Shown one piece after another: positions 18,109 through 30,801 of a stretch of 64,000 nucleotides of DNA. The number at the start of each line of letters is the position of its first letter. Positions within the stretch are counted from its first letter, which is position 1. The notes below the pieces were generated by a model. It was not told the DNA's origin and ran no database searches. It was given only the letters and a program-made list of their open reading frames with translations. This DNA is from Pachyrhynchus sulphureomaculatus. Lineage: Eukaryota; Arthropoda; Insecta; Coleoptera; Curculionidae. The position numbers were made by a program, and so were the translations under genes. The DNA lies in assembly GCA_019049505.1 (NCBI GenBank), contig CM032446.1:51960620-52024619 (forward strand). Direction: 5' to 3'.

Positions 18109-18402
18109 CTAGGATCGACGAAGAAGAGAACAGAATTTTAAGTACTTTATTCCGGCACTTACGGAACACAACAGTAAGATACAACGAATTGTACCAAATA
18201 CGCACACCTAGTACTCAATCGGAGGCTGACACAGCAGCCACAAGCCGATAGAGTGGTTGGCACAGCCAACACTAAAGGCAGGCAGCGAAATTTGCGAGGA
18301 ATCAACCTCAGACCTTATGTGGTTTAACGTAAAACAACTTAAAATAGGCAAAAAGCCCATATTCAAGCAGTCTACCCACTGTTCTCTTATTCGTCCATCC
18401 AT

Positions 18403-18442
18403 CCCGAGACGCGTTTCGCCGTATCACGGCTCATCAGTCGGG
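18403..18442 (-). ncRNA. hammerhead ribozyme 2
   Basis: Identical in all core and stem positions to ribozyme 1 and exactly 334 bp away. Cleavage at both would release a unit-length 334-nt RNA. Confidence 0.88.
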
Positions 18443-18736
18443 CTAGGATCGACGAAGAAGAGAACAGAATTTTAAGTACTTTATTCCGGCACTTACGGAA
18501 CACAACAGTAAGATACAACGAATTGTACCAAATACGCACACCTAGTACTCAATCGGAGGCTGACACAGCAGCCACAAGCCGATAGAGTGGTTGGCACAGC
18601 CAACACTAAAGGCAGGCAGCGAAATTTGCGAGGAATCAACCTCAGACCTTATGTGGTTTAACGTAAAACAACTTAAAATAGGCAAAAAGCCCATATTCAA
18701 GCAGTCTACCCACTGTTCTCTTATTCGTCCATCCAT

Positions 18737-18776
18737 CCCGAGACGAGTTTCGCCGTATCACGGCTCATCAGTCGGG
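18737..18776 (-). ncRNA. hammerhead ribozyme 3
   Basis: The core and helices I and II are intact. Only the helix III loop differs (TC instead of GC before GTC). Another 334 bp from ribozyme 2. Confidence 0.85.
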
Positions 18777-18929
18777 CTAGGATCGACGAAGAAGAGAACA
18801 GAATTTTAAGTACTTTATTCCGGCACTTACGGAACACAACAGTAAGATACAACGAATTGTACCAAATACGCACACCTAGTACTCAATCGGAGGCTGACAC
18901 AGCAGCCACAAGCCGATATTCGATCCTAG

Positions 18930-18969
18930 CCCGACAAATGAGCCGTGATACGGCGAAACGCGTCTCGGG
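18930..18969 (+). ncRNA. hammerhead ribozyme 4, inverted copy, core mutated
   Basis: Same stems, GAAA and GTC as ribozymes 1 and 2, but on the plus strand and with CAAATGA in place of CTGATGA. Loss of core bases should abolish cleavage. Confidence 0.7.
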
Positions 18970-19212
18970 ATGGATGGACGAATAAGAGAACAGTGGGTAG
19001 ACTGCTTGAATATGGGCTTTTTGCCTATTTTAAGTTGTTTTACGTTAAACCACATAAGGTCTGAGGTTGATTCCTCGCAAATTTCGCTGCCTGCCTTTAG
19101 TGTTGGCTGTGCCAACCACTCTATCGGCTTGTGGCTGCTGTGTCAGCCTCCGATTGAGTACTAGGTGTGCGTATTTGGTACAATTCGTTGTATCTTACTG
19201 TAAGATTTTTGA

Positions 19213-20010
19213 ATTTATCCGAATTTATTCTTGCATGAATCCATTCGCGTGGAGATAATTCGTATCCGTTACAAACTCGTATTTTGTAACAACCGCCAAT
19301 GAATAATTTCAAATGTATACTAAAAGACCTGGAGGGAAACACATAATATGTTTTATCCATCACACACAGCCAAAGTATAAAATTGCTTCATTACATAAGA
19401 ATAAAATTTTTTCTCTTTAAACTAAATAAATAATATCACATTACGTAAATTATAAATAGAAACAACAAAATAAAAATACAAATACGCGGTTATGAAATTA
19501 TCAAGTAAAAGTATTCTAGTTTATTTGAAATTCTGAAATATATACACTACCTACTAAAATAATAAAAACCAAAATCAAATATTAACTTACACGTAAAGAG
19601 GTTACACTTGGGAACTGTAAAAAAAGTGTATATTTAAAAAAAAATATTTTGAAGATTATTAAGTGAATAATACAAAAGAATGGCGGTTATATATTTTCAT
19701 TGTAATTTAAATTATAAGATAAAAAATTTAAATGTTTTAAGAGTTAACATTATTTTTTATCAGGTTAAATGGACCACCGATGAAAACTATGGCCCCTCCT
19801 TGTCTGCAGGATAACTTCACAAGAAATAATTCAATTTGCAAAAATAAAAATTAATTTTGTAAAACAATCTAGTAGTTAAAAATTGTCGAAAGGTTCTTTT
19901 TTCAAAAATAAAAAATTTACAGTGTTTCAAACCTTAGTATGCAATTTTCAACTAAAAAACTTATACTACTCAGTATATATCACCACTACACCAAACACTT
20001 TATTTTTGCT
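19213..20010. other. AT-rich non-coding stretch
   Basis: No gene or repeat recognised between the two ribozyme loci. Confidence 0.55.
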
Positions 20011-20053
20011 CTCGACGCGCGTTTCGCTAACCATGTTAGCTTCATCAGGAGCG
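20011..20053 (-). ncRNA. hammerhead-like ribozyme of a second family
   Basis: On the minus strand: CTC, CTGATGA (20048-20042), one extra A, helix II GCTAAC / GTTAGC with loop ATG, GAAA, then C-GCGC-GTC and GAG. Helix II is six perfect pairs, helix III can form A-U, C-G and G-C, and helix I at least three pairs. The extra A between the core and helix II is not canonical, so activity is uncertain. The surrounding sequence is unrelated to the 334-bp family. Confidence 0.65.
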
Positions 20054-21112
20054 ATGATTGACTTATGTCTAAATATTTATAAACATTGTATATTAGTGGT
20101 CATATTCTGGTTGGTCTAACAGTCCTCGAAGGGAATACGTTAGTTTTTGGGACACGTTGTACATATATATAGAGTGTTATGAAATTTGCATACTGAAATA
20201 TTGAAACGGGTGACTCGTGGGGTCATGTAGAAGCACATTTAATACTTTTTTTTTCAAAATTGGAAAATTTTTGAAAAATTTAAAAAATGGGCAAATCTGG
20301 AGTTTCCCATCAAACTAACTCGCATCTGAAAGCTGTGTTTCCAAACATTTTCTTCAACAATTACAGATTTTCAAGTTTTAGGTATAGTACAACTAATTTT
20401 AAAAATAAAAATAATAACAGATAATACACTGCATACCTAGTAAAAATAATATTTAACCATAATTAAGAAAATTTATTTGAACAGAAATAATTACTTGGTA
20501 ATGAGCGAGAACAACTGGATCATTGCCTCTTAACAGATGATTATGACTTTTATGTTAACAGCTGTTTGGGTTTGGGCAAAATAAAATCATAATTTTAAAC
20601 AGGTTTCTCTCTTAACTTTTCCAAGATTAATATCAAAATGGTAAACGAGTTTCTTGTAAGAAATGTAAGGTTTTTTTCACTGCTAAAGTGAAAAAACGTA
20701 TTTATTTATTCTTTTTATGTGCACTTGATCTCCATATAAAATATCATAGGTTGTGCATGACATATTTATAACTAAACTAACACTGCCGAAAGACACGAAT
20801 TATTAAACTTGCTGCCATATTCTACACTTTCCACAAATTTCTTAATTAACACCACTATATTAGACTATGAATATCTTTAAAAAAACCTGCAATAACATTG
20901 AATATTTACCTCACTTTACCTATAACACATTACAAAATTTGTAAACGTTCGCTGTAAATATATAAACTAAACGTGAATTTAATGTTTTGGCAGCAGACGT
21001 TGTCATTTGGCCACCGCCAAGCAGAGAGAAACTAAAAATCTACCGACAAATAAGCTGACGCCGAAAACAAATTCTTTGTCGATTTTAGAGTAAAGTTAAG
21101 CACAATATTGTG
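20054..21112. other. non-coding stretch
   Basis: No gene. 20637-20695 resembles 14800-14865. Confidence 0.5.
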
Positions 21113-21202
21113 AAGTTGAGATATGCTATTTAAGATGAATTTTCTCTTACCGGTCTTGCTACTTGGAAGCGCCAGTTCCAATATATCCAGTAAATTCCAT
21201 AA

Positions 21203-21205
<3 letters not shown>
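21113..21205 (-). mobile_element. family-3 unit
   Basis: Minus-strand copy of the unit at 14065: ATATATTGGAACTGGC, TAGCAAGA, GAAAATTCA. It abuts (TA)n. Confidence 0.55.

Positions 21206-21245
<40 letters not shown>
21206..21245. repeat. (TA)n microsatellite
   Basis: Left boundary of the palindromic family-2 unit. Confidence 0.94.
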
Positions 21246-21250
<5 letters not shown>

Positions 21251-21500
21251 CATTAAAATTCCGGGTTTCAATCCGTTCGTCTAACAATGAATTTGCACGA
21301 CGTTTCGCCAAAATCTCATTTGACTCTGACTTAACTGAGTTAGCTTCGAGCTGCAGCAGCAGCAAGATCACTGCATCGAGTAGCAGCAGCAGCGGAAGCA
21401 CTTGAAAATGCCAAATGAGATTTTGGTGCAAATTCATTGTTGTTGATTGAAACCCGGAATTTTAATGTATTACATTCCACCATCCGTGAAAATCTCTAAT
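21246..21500. mobile_element. palindromic family-2 unit
   Basis: Two inverted arms (about 21246-21325 and 21400-21490) each carry ATTxCGGGTTTCAAT, AATTTGCAC and CAAAATCTCATTT. The centre is CAGCAGCAGC-rich. In the left arm the minus strand has TTTTGGC-GAAAC-GTC, the hammerhead-like tail also seen at 8441-8480. (TA)n lies on both sides. Confidence 0.65.
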
Positions 21501-21503
21501 GAT

Positions 21504-21511
21504 TATATATA

Positions 21512-21562
<51 letters not shown>
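21504..21562. repeat. (TA)n microsatellite
   Basis: Right boundary of the palindromic family-2 unit. Confidence 0.94.
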
Positions 21563-21573
<11 letters not shown>

Positions 21574-23040
21574 TTCTAAAAATCACTTTCCAATTATTTA
21601 ATATGGTTTTCAGAAATTCAAAGAATTATATCTGTTGCTTAAATGTGATCACGCTACAGCTACTCATAAAAATAGGGAAATATGAAATTTACCACAAATC
21701 ATTGTTAAAATGTTTTATTAAAATTAATATTTATAATAACTACTGACTTTAATTTATAAATACAAACTGTGAAAATTGACAGCAGCACACCAAAAAATAC
21801 TCGCAATAAATATATAGTGTGATATCCAGTTTATTTTTTAATCAGAATAAATTTTAAATTTATTTAGGATTTAACTAATTAAATCAAAAAAGAATTTTTA
21901 TCTTGAAGCTTGATTGCTGCTACCAATATTGACAGAGATATTAATTAAATTTAATTTTAAAATAATATAACGAAAGTAAAATGAAAATCCAAATATTTTA
22001 CTTAATCGTAAGAGGCTAGTAAATTTAAAGCACGTTAATATGAGTGTAATTTGATAGAACACTGCCTCCCGTTCCTAAATTTAAACTAACATTAAACTCT
22101 CTTGTTGAGTTTTAGTTTCTAAATTTACAAAATAAATCTTCTAGTCTTTTGCAAGAAAATTTGTATAAGCGAAATGCAATTTATCTACGTCGCCGGTTGA
22201 AACAGAAGCAAAAAGAAAAATATGTAGGATTTGTTGTCTTTCATTTCACCTGTATTCCATGATTTTTATAAATAACCTCCCTTTATGCAACATAAAAGAT
22301 TATTGAAATAAGCTTACACTTGAAAATAAAAGTTTATTTTGCAGTGAGTAATTATGGAAACCATTATTCAATGAAGATAAAGTTTGTGAAACGAGTCGAA
22401 GGCAAGTTGACTAAATTATCCACGCTAGTAATACATACTATACTCTTTGATTACTATTATAATTGCACAATTAAATGAAAAAAAAAGTGTATTGTAAAAG
22501 TGTAGAACTATGGATAATAGAAGCCAAGTTGACTCCATCTGGTCGACCTCAGAAAAGTCTTTGATAACATCGATCACCATTGGTCGTTAAATCGATTGGC
22601 TGAGGTAGGTGTGTATATACGTCCCTGCATTAGTTCGGATCTTACTTGGTGGACAGGGAGAAGCTTGGTGGGGTTGCGGGAACTAGGTCAAAGCAATATT
22701 TCTACAACCTTTGCAATAACTCAGTAGTAGTAGCAGTAGAATTACATGTAGAAAAGCAAGTAGATAAGAGAAATTTGTTTTACCCACGCTCTTTATCTGT
22801 GTAATGTTACCCAGGTGCAAACTGAACCACTCGATCGGTAGATAATACTCTTTTCACTTACTATCCTTTTTTTACTTTCAAAATATCGCTAACCTTAAAA
22901 CCTGCTACTTATGAACGTCTTCCTGATCATGGAGTGAAGTATGTTTGTCAAAGTAAACCCTCAAATCATCCAATTTAAATTAGCATTCTACCCGAAAGCG
23001 ACAACATCTCCGTGTTTGGTGGTCTCTCATTAAGAACACG
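21563..23040. other. non-coding, with a possible RT scrap at 22530-22700
   Basis: Mostly unrecognised AT-rich DNA. At 22541-22600 (+) a frame reads VDLRKVFDNIDHHW, which resembles RT motif A of a non-LTR element. No other motif is near enough to confirm it. Confidence 0.35.
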
Positions 23041-24995
<1,955 letters not shown>

Positions 24996-24998
24996 AGG

Positions 24999-25014
24999 TA
25001 TATATGTATATATG

Positions 25015-25097
<83 letters not shown>
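24999..25097. repeat. (TA)n microsatellite at LINE 3' end
   Basis: A TATG-containing start, then pure TA. Confidence 0.95.
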
Positions 25098-25099
<2 letters not shown>

Positions 25100-26006
25100 G
25101 TCATTGTTATTTTACATGAATATACCCTTGAAAATTTCGATGTCTTGTGGATAGTTGTATAAAGTGGTTTATAGCCTAAACATGTACTCTTAAAGAAATA
25201 ATTATACTATATAAGTGATCGAGTATTGAACCCAGTACCCTGTGTACAGGAAGTGGGAGCTGTAGTGTGTTATGTCACGTGTCTTGTTTTTGATGCCTCT
25301 TTGCTACGATGTTACGAAACCATCAAAGCCGCGACAGTCGCATCTCTACACTTCGCGCAATGTATCTTTGGAAAAATATAAAATCAGAAGTTGTTAAATT
25401 AATCTAACTTTAGGTTAGTTGACACAATGCCCATAATGATTAGATGATTAAGTTGTTAAAGTACATGGTGGAGTATTTTTATAATTCTGGAAAGAAATTA
25501 ATTTTATTATTTCAATGTTTCTCTCTGGACTGCTTTGTTTTTTAACTTTTATAAACGAATAATATATATTTCCCTCAGCTTTTTACAGAACTAACTGCAG
25601 GTTAAAAAGAAAAATGGGGTTGTAATGAAGCCGACGATAAAAATGCGAGAACTTGCCTTTAATGGGTCATTATAGAATTTTCTAATTTATGGTTTAACTT
25701 TGAACTTTGTTCTTTTATGTTTCTCCACCAATTAAAATCTGCACCAACAAATAAAACTTTTTACAAAAATAAATAGGCGTAAATTTTAAGAGATTAAAAG
25801 GGGGGTAGATAATAGCAGTTATTGTTGAAAACTCTTACATTTTTATAGCGTTTTGTTAAATCAGTGTTTCTTAAACCTTCTATGGTGTAGAGCCTATTTT
25901 GTTAGATGTTTTAGACATGGAACTAATAGAGTGTAGGAAATCCGCCTCAATTTTCAATCCAGACGCATATTAGGTATCTTTGGTGGATTTGCTACTTGTA
26001 TAAGTA
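25098..26006. other. non-coding stretch
   Basis: No gene. A TACTGGGTTCAATACTCG segment (minus strand, about 25235-25215) looks like a Pol III B box, but no convincing A box precedes it. 26005-26006 is the TA target of the mariner. Confidence 0.5.
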
Positions 26007-27339
26007 CGAGGCATGTTTTTTAAGTAAGTACCGTTTTGGAATTAAAAAAAGACGTGCAAAGATATCGCTATAATTTTATTTTTACATGAAAGCCTGTACC
26101 TTAATCTACTTTTCTACATAATTTCCGTGAATATTGAGGCACTTGTCATAACGTGGCACCAGTTTTTGAATACCCTCCTCATAAAATTCTGCCGCCTGAC
26201 TTGTTAACCACTGTATCACAAATGTTTTGACTTCGTTATCGTCTTGAAGACGCTGACCACCCAGGTGCTTCTTCAAGTGCAGGAACAAATGGTAGTCGCT
26301 GGGCGCCAGATCAGGGCTGTATGGAGGATGATCTAGAGTTTCCCATTTAAAAGATTTGATGAGATCTTTGGTCCGATTAGCCACATGTGGACGGGCATTG
26401 TCATGCAGCAAAACGATACCCTTACTCAACTTGCCACGTCTTTTGTTCTGGATTGCACGACGCAGATTGTTCAATGTCTCACAATAAGACGCTGCATTGA
26501 TTGTCTCATTACGAGGCAGAAACTCCACTAGCAATACTCCTTTTCTGTCCCAAAAAACTGTGCACATGATTTTGCGGGCAGAAATTGTTTGCTTAAACTT
26601 CACTTTTTTGGGTGATGATGAATGTCGCCATTCCATGGATTGTTGTTTCGATTCTGGTGTGACGTAGGCCACCCATGTTTCGTCACCAGTAACAATTTGG
26701 TCTAAAAAATGTTCACCTTCATTGTGGTACCGCTCAAGGAAAGTCAATGCACTGCCTAAACGTTGGGTTTTGTGCAAATCCGTCAACATTTTTGGAACCC
26801 AACGTGAACACAATTTCCGGTAATTCAAGTTCTCGGTCACAATGCGATACAAAACACTACGAGAATATTGAGGAAAGCAGTCGCACAATGATGAAATTGT
26901 AAAGCGTCTGTTTTCTCTCACCTTTTCGTCCACTTTCTGCACCAAATCTTCATTAACGACCGAAGGACGCCCACTCCGTTCTTCATCATGCACATTTGTG
27001 CGGCCATCTTTAAATGCTCTCACCCATTTCCTTACCATTCCATCACTCATAATGTTTTGTCCGTAAACTTCACAGATCTCACGATGAATATCGATCGGTT
27101 TTTACGCCTTTAGCACTAAGAAATCGTATAACAGCCCGTACTTCACAATCGGCGGGACTCACGATTGTCGGAGGCATCTTAAACACTCAGTAAACAACGT
27201 ATACAATGAAGAATCAGACTGTAATGGCGTCAGTGCGTAGACATGAGATGTAGGTTACCAGCGCGCATGCGCGGAACGCCGACCGTATCGCTGCGGCGGC
27301 GGAATCGCAAAACGGTACTTACTTAAAAAACATGCCTCG
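26007..27339 (-). mobile_element. mariner transposon, near intact
   Basis: 1333 bp with perfect 32-bp terminal inverted repeats (26007-26038 and 27308-27339, starting CGAGGCATGTTTTTT) and a TA duplication on both sides (26005-26006, 27340-27341). The transposase gene lies inside on the minus strand. Perfect inverted repeats imply a recent insertion. Confidence 0.96.
26106..27177 (-). pseudogene. mariner transposase, one frameshift from intact
   Basis: Cut-and-paste DNA transposase of the Tc1/mariner superfamily, acting in the nucleus on its own inverted repeats. The likely start is 27177 (MPPTIVSPADCEV). After 26 codons an extra A in an A5 run (27103-27099) shifts the frame. The remaining 314 codons to 26106 are open. 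They hold the helix-turn-helix region with GRPSVV, WVPKMLTDLHK, VTGDETWV (first catalytic Asp), LLHDNARPHVA (second Asp) and SPDLAPSDYHLF (third Asp). Exactly 34 residues separate the second and third Asp, the D,D34D signature. It ends NIHGNYVEK, a normal mariner C-terminus. The single shift probably makes this copy non-autonomous, unless an internal start at 27050 gives a partial protein. Confidence 0.95.
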
Positions 27340-27341
27340 TA

Positions 27342-27770
27342 TACAAAATAATCTCAATGCCGGCAGCTTGCCTGGCATAGTTTCGTAATATCTGCAGAAA
27401 AAAATATGTTCTTTAGACTTGTGGATAGTTTTTCTGCTCATAACTACTGACTAAACTCTGATATTGCTTGAGCAACTATAGCTTGGTGTTCAAATAAAGT
27501 ACTTTCCGAACTTACTAACATAATAGCCATTATAAATATTGTATCTAGAAAGTGTTGTTACAATACTTGTAACCTTTCAGGCCTTTATCTAAGACGATGA
27601 CGTAGGTATATTGTGTGTTTACTTGTCTAGTAAAGTAGCACTTTCTGGACTTAAGACATAAATATATCGCACCTCGGCGGGAACAGTGACACAACTCGAA
27701 ACTGCAGTATCACAGTGCAACACGAAAAAAAAATAACCATATACGGACACCACCACGTGATAATAGACCA
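27342..27770. other. non-coding stretch
   Basis: No gene or element recognised. Confidence 0.55.
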
Positions 27771-28035
27771 AAAAAAAAAGACCCGTGTCTCCCAGTTTTT
27801 CCGAAAGTCATGTACTTTTTTTTTTATGAGCTCCCAAAGTTTTGAGGCCTGGGTGTAATTTTTGCAAAAAACTCATCATATTCTGAGGCTCATATCTTGC
27901 AAACCGTTCGGAATTTTAATTTACTTTCTGTGGCAAAGTTGTAGCCCTTGTCATAAGGAACAAAAATTGTGAACATTTAAAGTAAAAAAAAAACTTCATC
28001 TTCAAGATCAAAATAGCAAAAAACTGTAAAAAATT
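27771..28035 (-). repeat. third copy of the palindrome arm
   Basis: Same order as the right arm of the palindrome (GACCCGTGTCTCCCAGTTTT, CTCATATCTTGCAAACCGTT, ACAAAAATTGTGAACAT), but more diverged. It lies in direct orientation to that arm. Confidence 0.85.
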
Positions 28036-28211
28036 CGATTTTTTTTTTACCTTTTTTTCCCTGTTTAGGCCCATAGCTAGCAAACCGTTCAAAATTCAAG
28101 GAAACAATCAACTACAAAAATGTAGCTAAGATCTTAGTAAACAACTTTCTAGAATATATGAACTTCCTAGGAATGATTCTTAACACTGTTTAGGTAGCCG
28201 CAAAAGTGAAA

Positions 28212-28757
28212 ATTTTCCCGAAAAATCTACTTTTTTAAAGTTTTTGCGATTTTGATCTGGAAGATGAAATTTTTTGGATTTTATATGTTCACAATTTTTG
28301 TTCTTTATGATAAGAGCTACAACTTTGCTTCAGAAAGTAAATCAAAATTCCAAACGGTTTGCAAGATATGAGCCTGAGAATATGATCAGTTTTTTGCAAA
28401 AATGACACCGAGGCCCCAAATCCTTGGGGCCTCATAAAAAAAAAGTACATGAATTGGGCCAAAACTGGGAGCCTCGGGTAAAAAAAGACCCGTGTCTCCC
28501 AGTTTTGCCCCAAGTAATGCATTTTTTTTTTATGAGGCCCCAAAGATTTGGGGGCCTCGGTGTCATTTTTGCAAAAAACTGATCATATTCTCAGGCTCAT
28601 ATCTTGCAAACCGTTCGGAATTTTGATTTACTTTCTGAAGCAAAGTTGTAGCTCTTATCATAAAGAACAAAAATTGTGAACATATAAAATCCAAAAAATT
28701 TCATCTTCCAGATCAAAATCGCAAAAAACTTAAAAAAGTAGATTTTTCGGGAAAATT
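28212..28757. repeat. large palindrome with ~270-bp arms
   Basis: Left arm 28212-28479 and right arm 28488-28757 are near-perfect reverse complements around an 8-bp spacer. Landmarks are GATTTTGATCTGGAAGATG against CATCTTCCAGATCAAAATC and GGGGCCTCATAAAA against TTTTATGAGGCCCC. No ORF of a known protein. A plus-strand LINE starts where the right arm ends. Confidence 0.93.
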
Positions 28758-29393
28758 TTAACTGGCATGAACATGTTGCAGGCATAGCAAGAAGAGCTTC
28801 TCAAAAGTTGGGAATATTGTTTCGAACCAGAAAGCTTTACACTCCACAACAACTGTTAATTCTTTACAAAGCTCAAATTCGACCAACTATGGAATACTGC
28901 TCCCATGTTTGGAGCTCCGCTCCCAAACATACACTGCATTTGTTGGATTCTATCCAGAGAAGAGCTGTTCGTCTGATTGGACACCCGGAACTGACCGACG
29001 GCCTTGATTCGCTGGAACATCGAAGAACGGTTGGCGACTTGAGCCTATTCTACAAGTACTTTCATGGAAAGTGTTCGAAGGATGTGGCCCGTTTAATTCC
29101 TCCCAGAGCGGTGCATATTAGAAGTACACGTCGCGTTAATGCTTCACATCCGTATGAGGTTCAGCTTGTTACTCCCCGTACAACGCTTTTCAAGCAGTCT
29201 TTTATATGGAGAACATCATACCTTTGGAATGGTTTGCCCAGGACTGTGTTTCCCATCGAGTACAATCTACAGCGATTCAAGAACAACGTGAATCGCTTTC
29301 TCCGCACACGTGTCGCTCCTGTAGTGCTTTAGGGACTTCCCTGTAGCACGTGTGCTAGACCCATAATAAAAAAAAAAAAAAAAAAAAAAAAAA
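28758..29393 (+). pseudogene. 5'-truncated CR1/Jockey-group LINE 3' end, with poly(A)
   Basis: An open frame of about 190 codons to 29332 encodes the C-terminal part of a non-LTR RT protein: HVAGIARRASQKLG, LYKAQIRPTMEYCSHVW, LLDSIQRRAVRLIGHPEL, LSLFYKYFHGKCS, TSYLWNGLP and FKNNVNRFLRTR. This domain lies after the RT in CR1/Jockey-like ORF2. RT and endonuclease are missing. The copy ends CCCATAATA then an A tract (29369-29393), showing insertion by target-primed reverse transcription into the PLE next to it. A second, inverted copy runs off the window end at 63439. Confidence 0.9.
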
Positions 29394-30720
29394 ATTCCGC
29401 TCTTTGCAGAGGACCTTGGTTTCATTGAATTTAAAGTCATGTTTTTCTTCTGCTTCGTGTTTACTAAGGGCAGTAGAAGCATTCCTAGTATATTTGTGTC
29501 CATTTAGTCTGTTTTTTAGTAGCTGAGAAGTCATGCCAATATATTTCTCCGGACAATTCGCACACGGTATTGCATACACAACATTAGATTCATTCATTGT
29601 GGGGATATGGCTTTTTAAGTTTGTAAATAATGAACTTAGTTTATTTTGAGTTTTATGGCAAACTATAATGTTATATTTTTTCAAGACCCATTTCAGCTTC
29701 TCAGAAAGTTCTTTTGTATAAGGAAGTGGTAAAAATTTATCACAGTTTTGTTTACTATTTTTGGTGTTGTTTTTTGAGTTATTATAAAACTTGTATATTC
29801 TCTTTTTATTGTTCGATTGATGTCATTCTCTTTAAAATTGTTTTGTATTAAGACAGTTTTTTTACTTTTTTTAGCGCGTCTGGTCTTAGTTCAGGGGAAG
29901 TCAATTTTATTGCTCGGTCTGTTAGGCCCACTATAACGCTGATTTTCTGGGACATTGCATGACTAGAGTGAAAATTCAAATATCTCCCTGACCAAGAAGT
30001 TTTTGTGTACCACTCTGTAAGGATTTTATCTTGCTTTCAGAGTCAGGTCTAGAAAATTTATTTTACCATCCTTTTCAATTTCTGAGGTAAATTGTAATTT
30101 TTTGTGGAAGCTATTAAATTTGTATAGAATTTCGGTAATTTTATCATTTTGGGCTGCTAATAAACAATCATCTACGAATCTCTTGAAAAACAAAATGTTA
30201 CCTTTTATTTTTTTAATGACTTATTCTTCCAGATATTCCATTACTAGTTGAGCAATGACTGATGAAATGGGGGAACCCATGGCACAACCGTCGATTTGTT
30301 TATAAAATCTATTTTTAAATTGAAAATAGTTGGTGTTCAATGTGAGATCTATGGCGTCCAGAAAATTTCTTTTTGAAATTGTTGTGTGTTCTTGTAGTAG
30401 ATCCCATTTTTCATTAATAACGGTTTTAACTAGTTCATTTGGAATGTTCGTGTATAAAGATGTTACATCAAACGACAAAAGTTTATAATTCGATGGGATT
30501 CTCACTGTGTCGATGAAAGTTTTAAAGTCGAAAGAATCTTTAATAAAGTGTTCATTTTTATGTTGGATAGACAGTTGGCTAAGTATTTAGATAAATTGTA
30601 TAATGGCGATTGTATACATGAAACAATGGGTCTTAATGGGGTACCTTGTTTGTGTAGTTTGGGTAAGCCATAAATTTTAGGTGTCACAGCATTGTTTATC
30701 ATTAGATTTTTAGCTTTTCT
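29394..30720 (-). pseudogene. Penelope-like element: RT and GIY-YIG endonuclease, broken
   Basis: PLEs retrotranspose with a telomerase-like RT fused to a GIY-YIG nuclease. Minus strand, in order: KIYGLPKLHKQGTPLRPIVS (30672-30610), LLSFDVTSLYTNIPN (motif A), DGCAMGSPISSVIAQLVMEY (motif B), FKRFVDDCLL at about 30190-30160 (catalytic DD), a decayed linker, then SNVVYAIPCANCPEKYIGMT (29594-29530, the GIY-YIG core) and LKNRLNGHKYTRN. Frame changes occur between these blocks. The N-terminus is cut at a (TA)n tract (30721) and the C-terminus by a LINE poly(A) (29393). It could have supplied RT for the ribozyme units only when intact. Confidence 0.93.
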
Positions 30721-30723
30721 TTC

Positions 30724-30800
<77 letters not shown>
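30721..30800. repeat. (TA)n microsatellite at the PLE 5' truncation
   Basis: The PLE coding sequence stops abruptly at this TA tract. Confidence 0.95.

Positions 30801-30801
<1 letters not shown>

Larger units (their letters stand above)
17987..19200 (-). mobile_element. multimeric hammerhead-ribozyme retroelement (retrozyme-like)
   Basis: A 1.2-kb insertion flanked by the 12-bp direct repeat TAAGATTTTTGA (17975-17986 and 19201-19212). It holds almost three head-to-tail units with an exact 334-bp period, then from about 18919 one partial unit in the opposite direction. Each unit carries a hammerhead ribozyme. Neighbouring units are nearly identical, so the array is young. There is no RT. The direct plus inverted arrangement and a hammerhead in each repeat are known for Penelope-like elements and their non-autonomous relatives, which need RT in trans. 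Diverged copies lie at 6950 and 41669. Confidence 0.85.

Noticed and set aside
17987..19200. Tandem repeats that could be mistaken for a CRISPR array or plain satellite
   Set aside because: The whole 334-bp unit repeats with no variable spacers, only about three copies exist, and a target duplication bounds the block.
25212..25262. tRNA-like B box
   Set aside because: No A box at the right distance and no clover-leaf stems.
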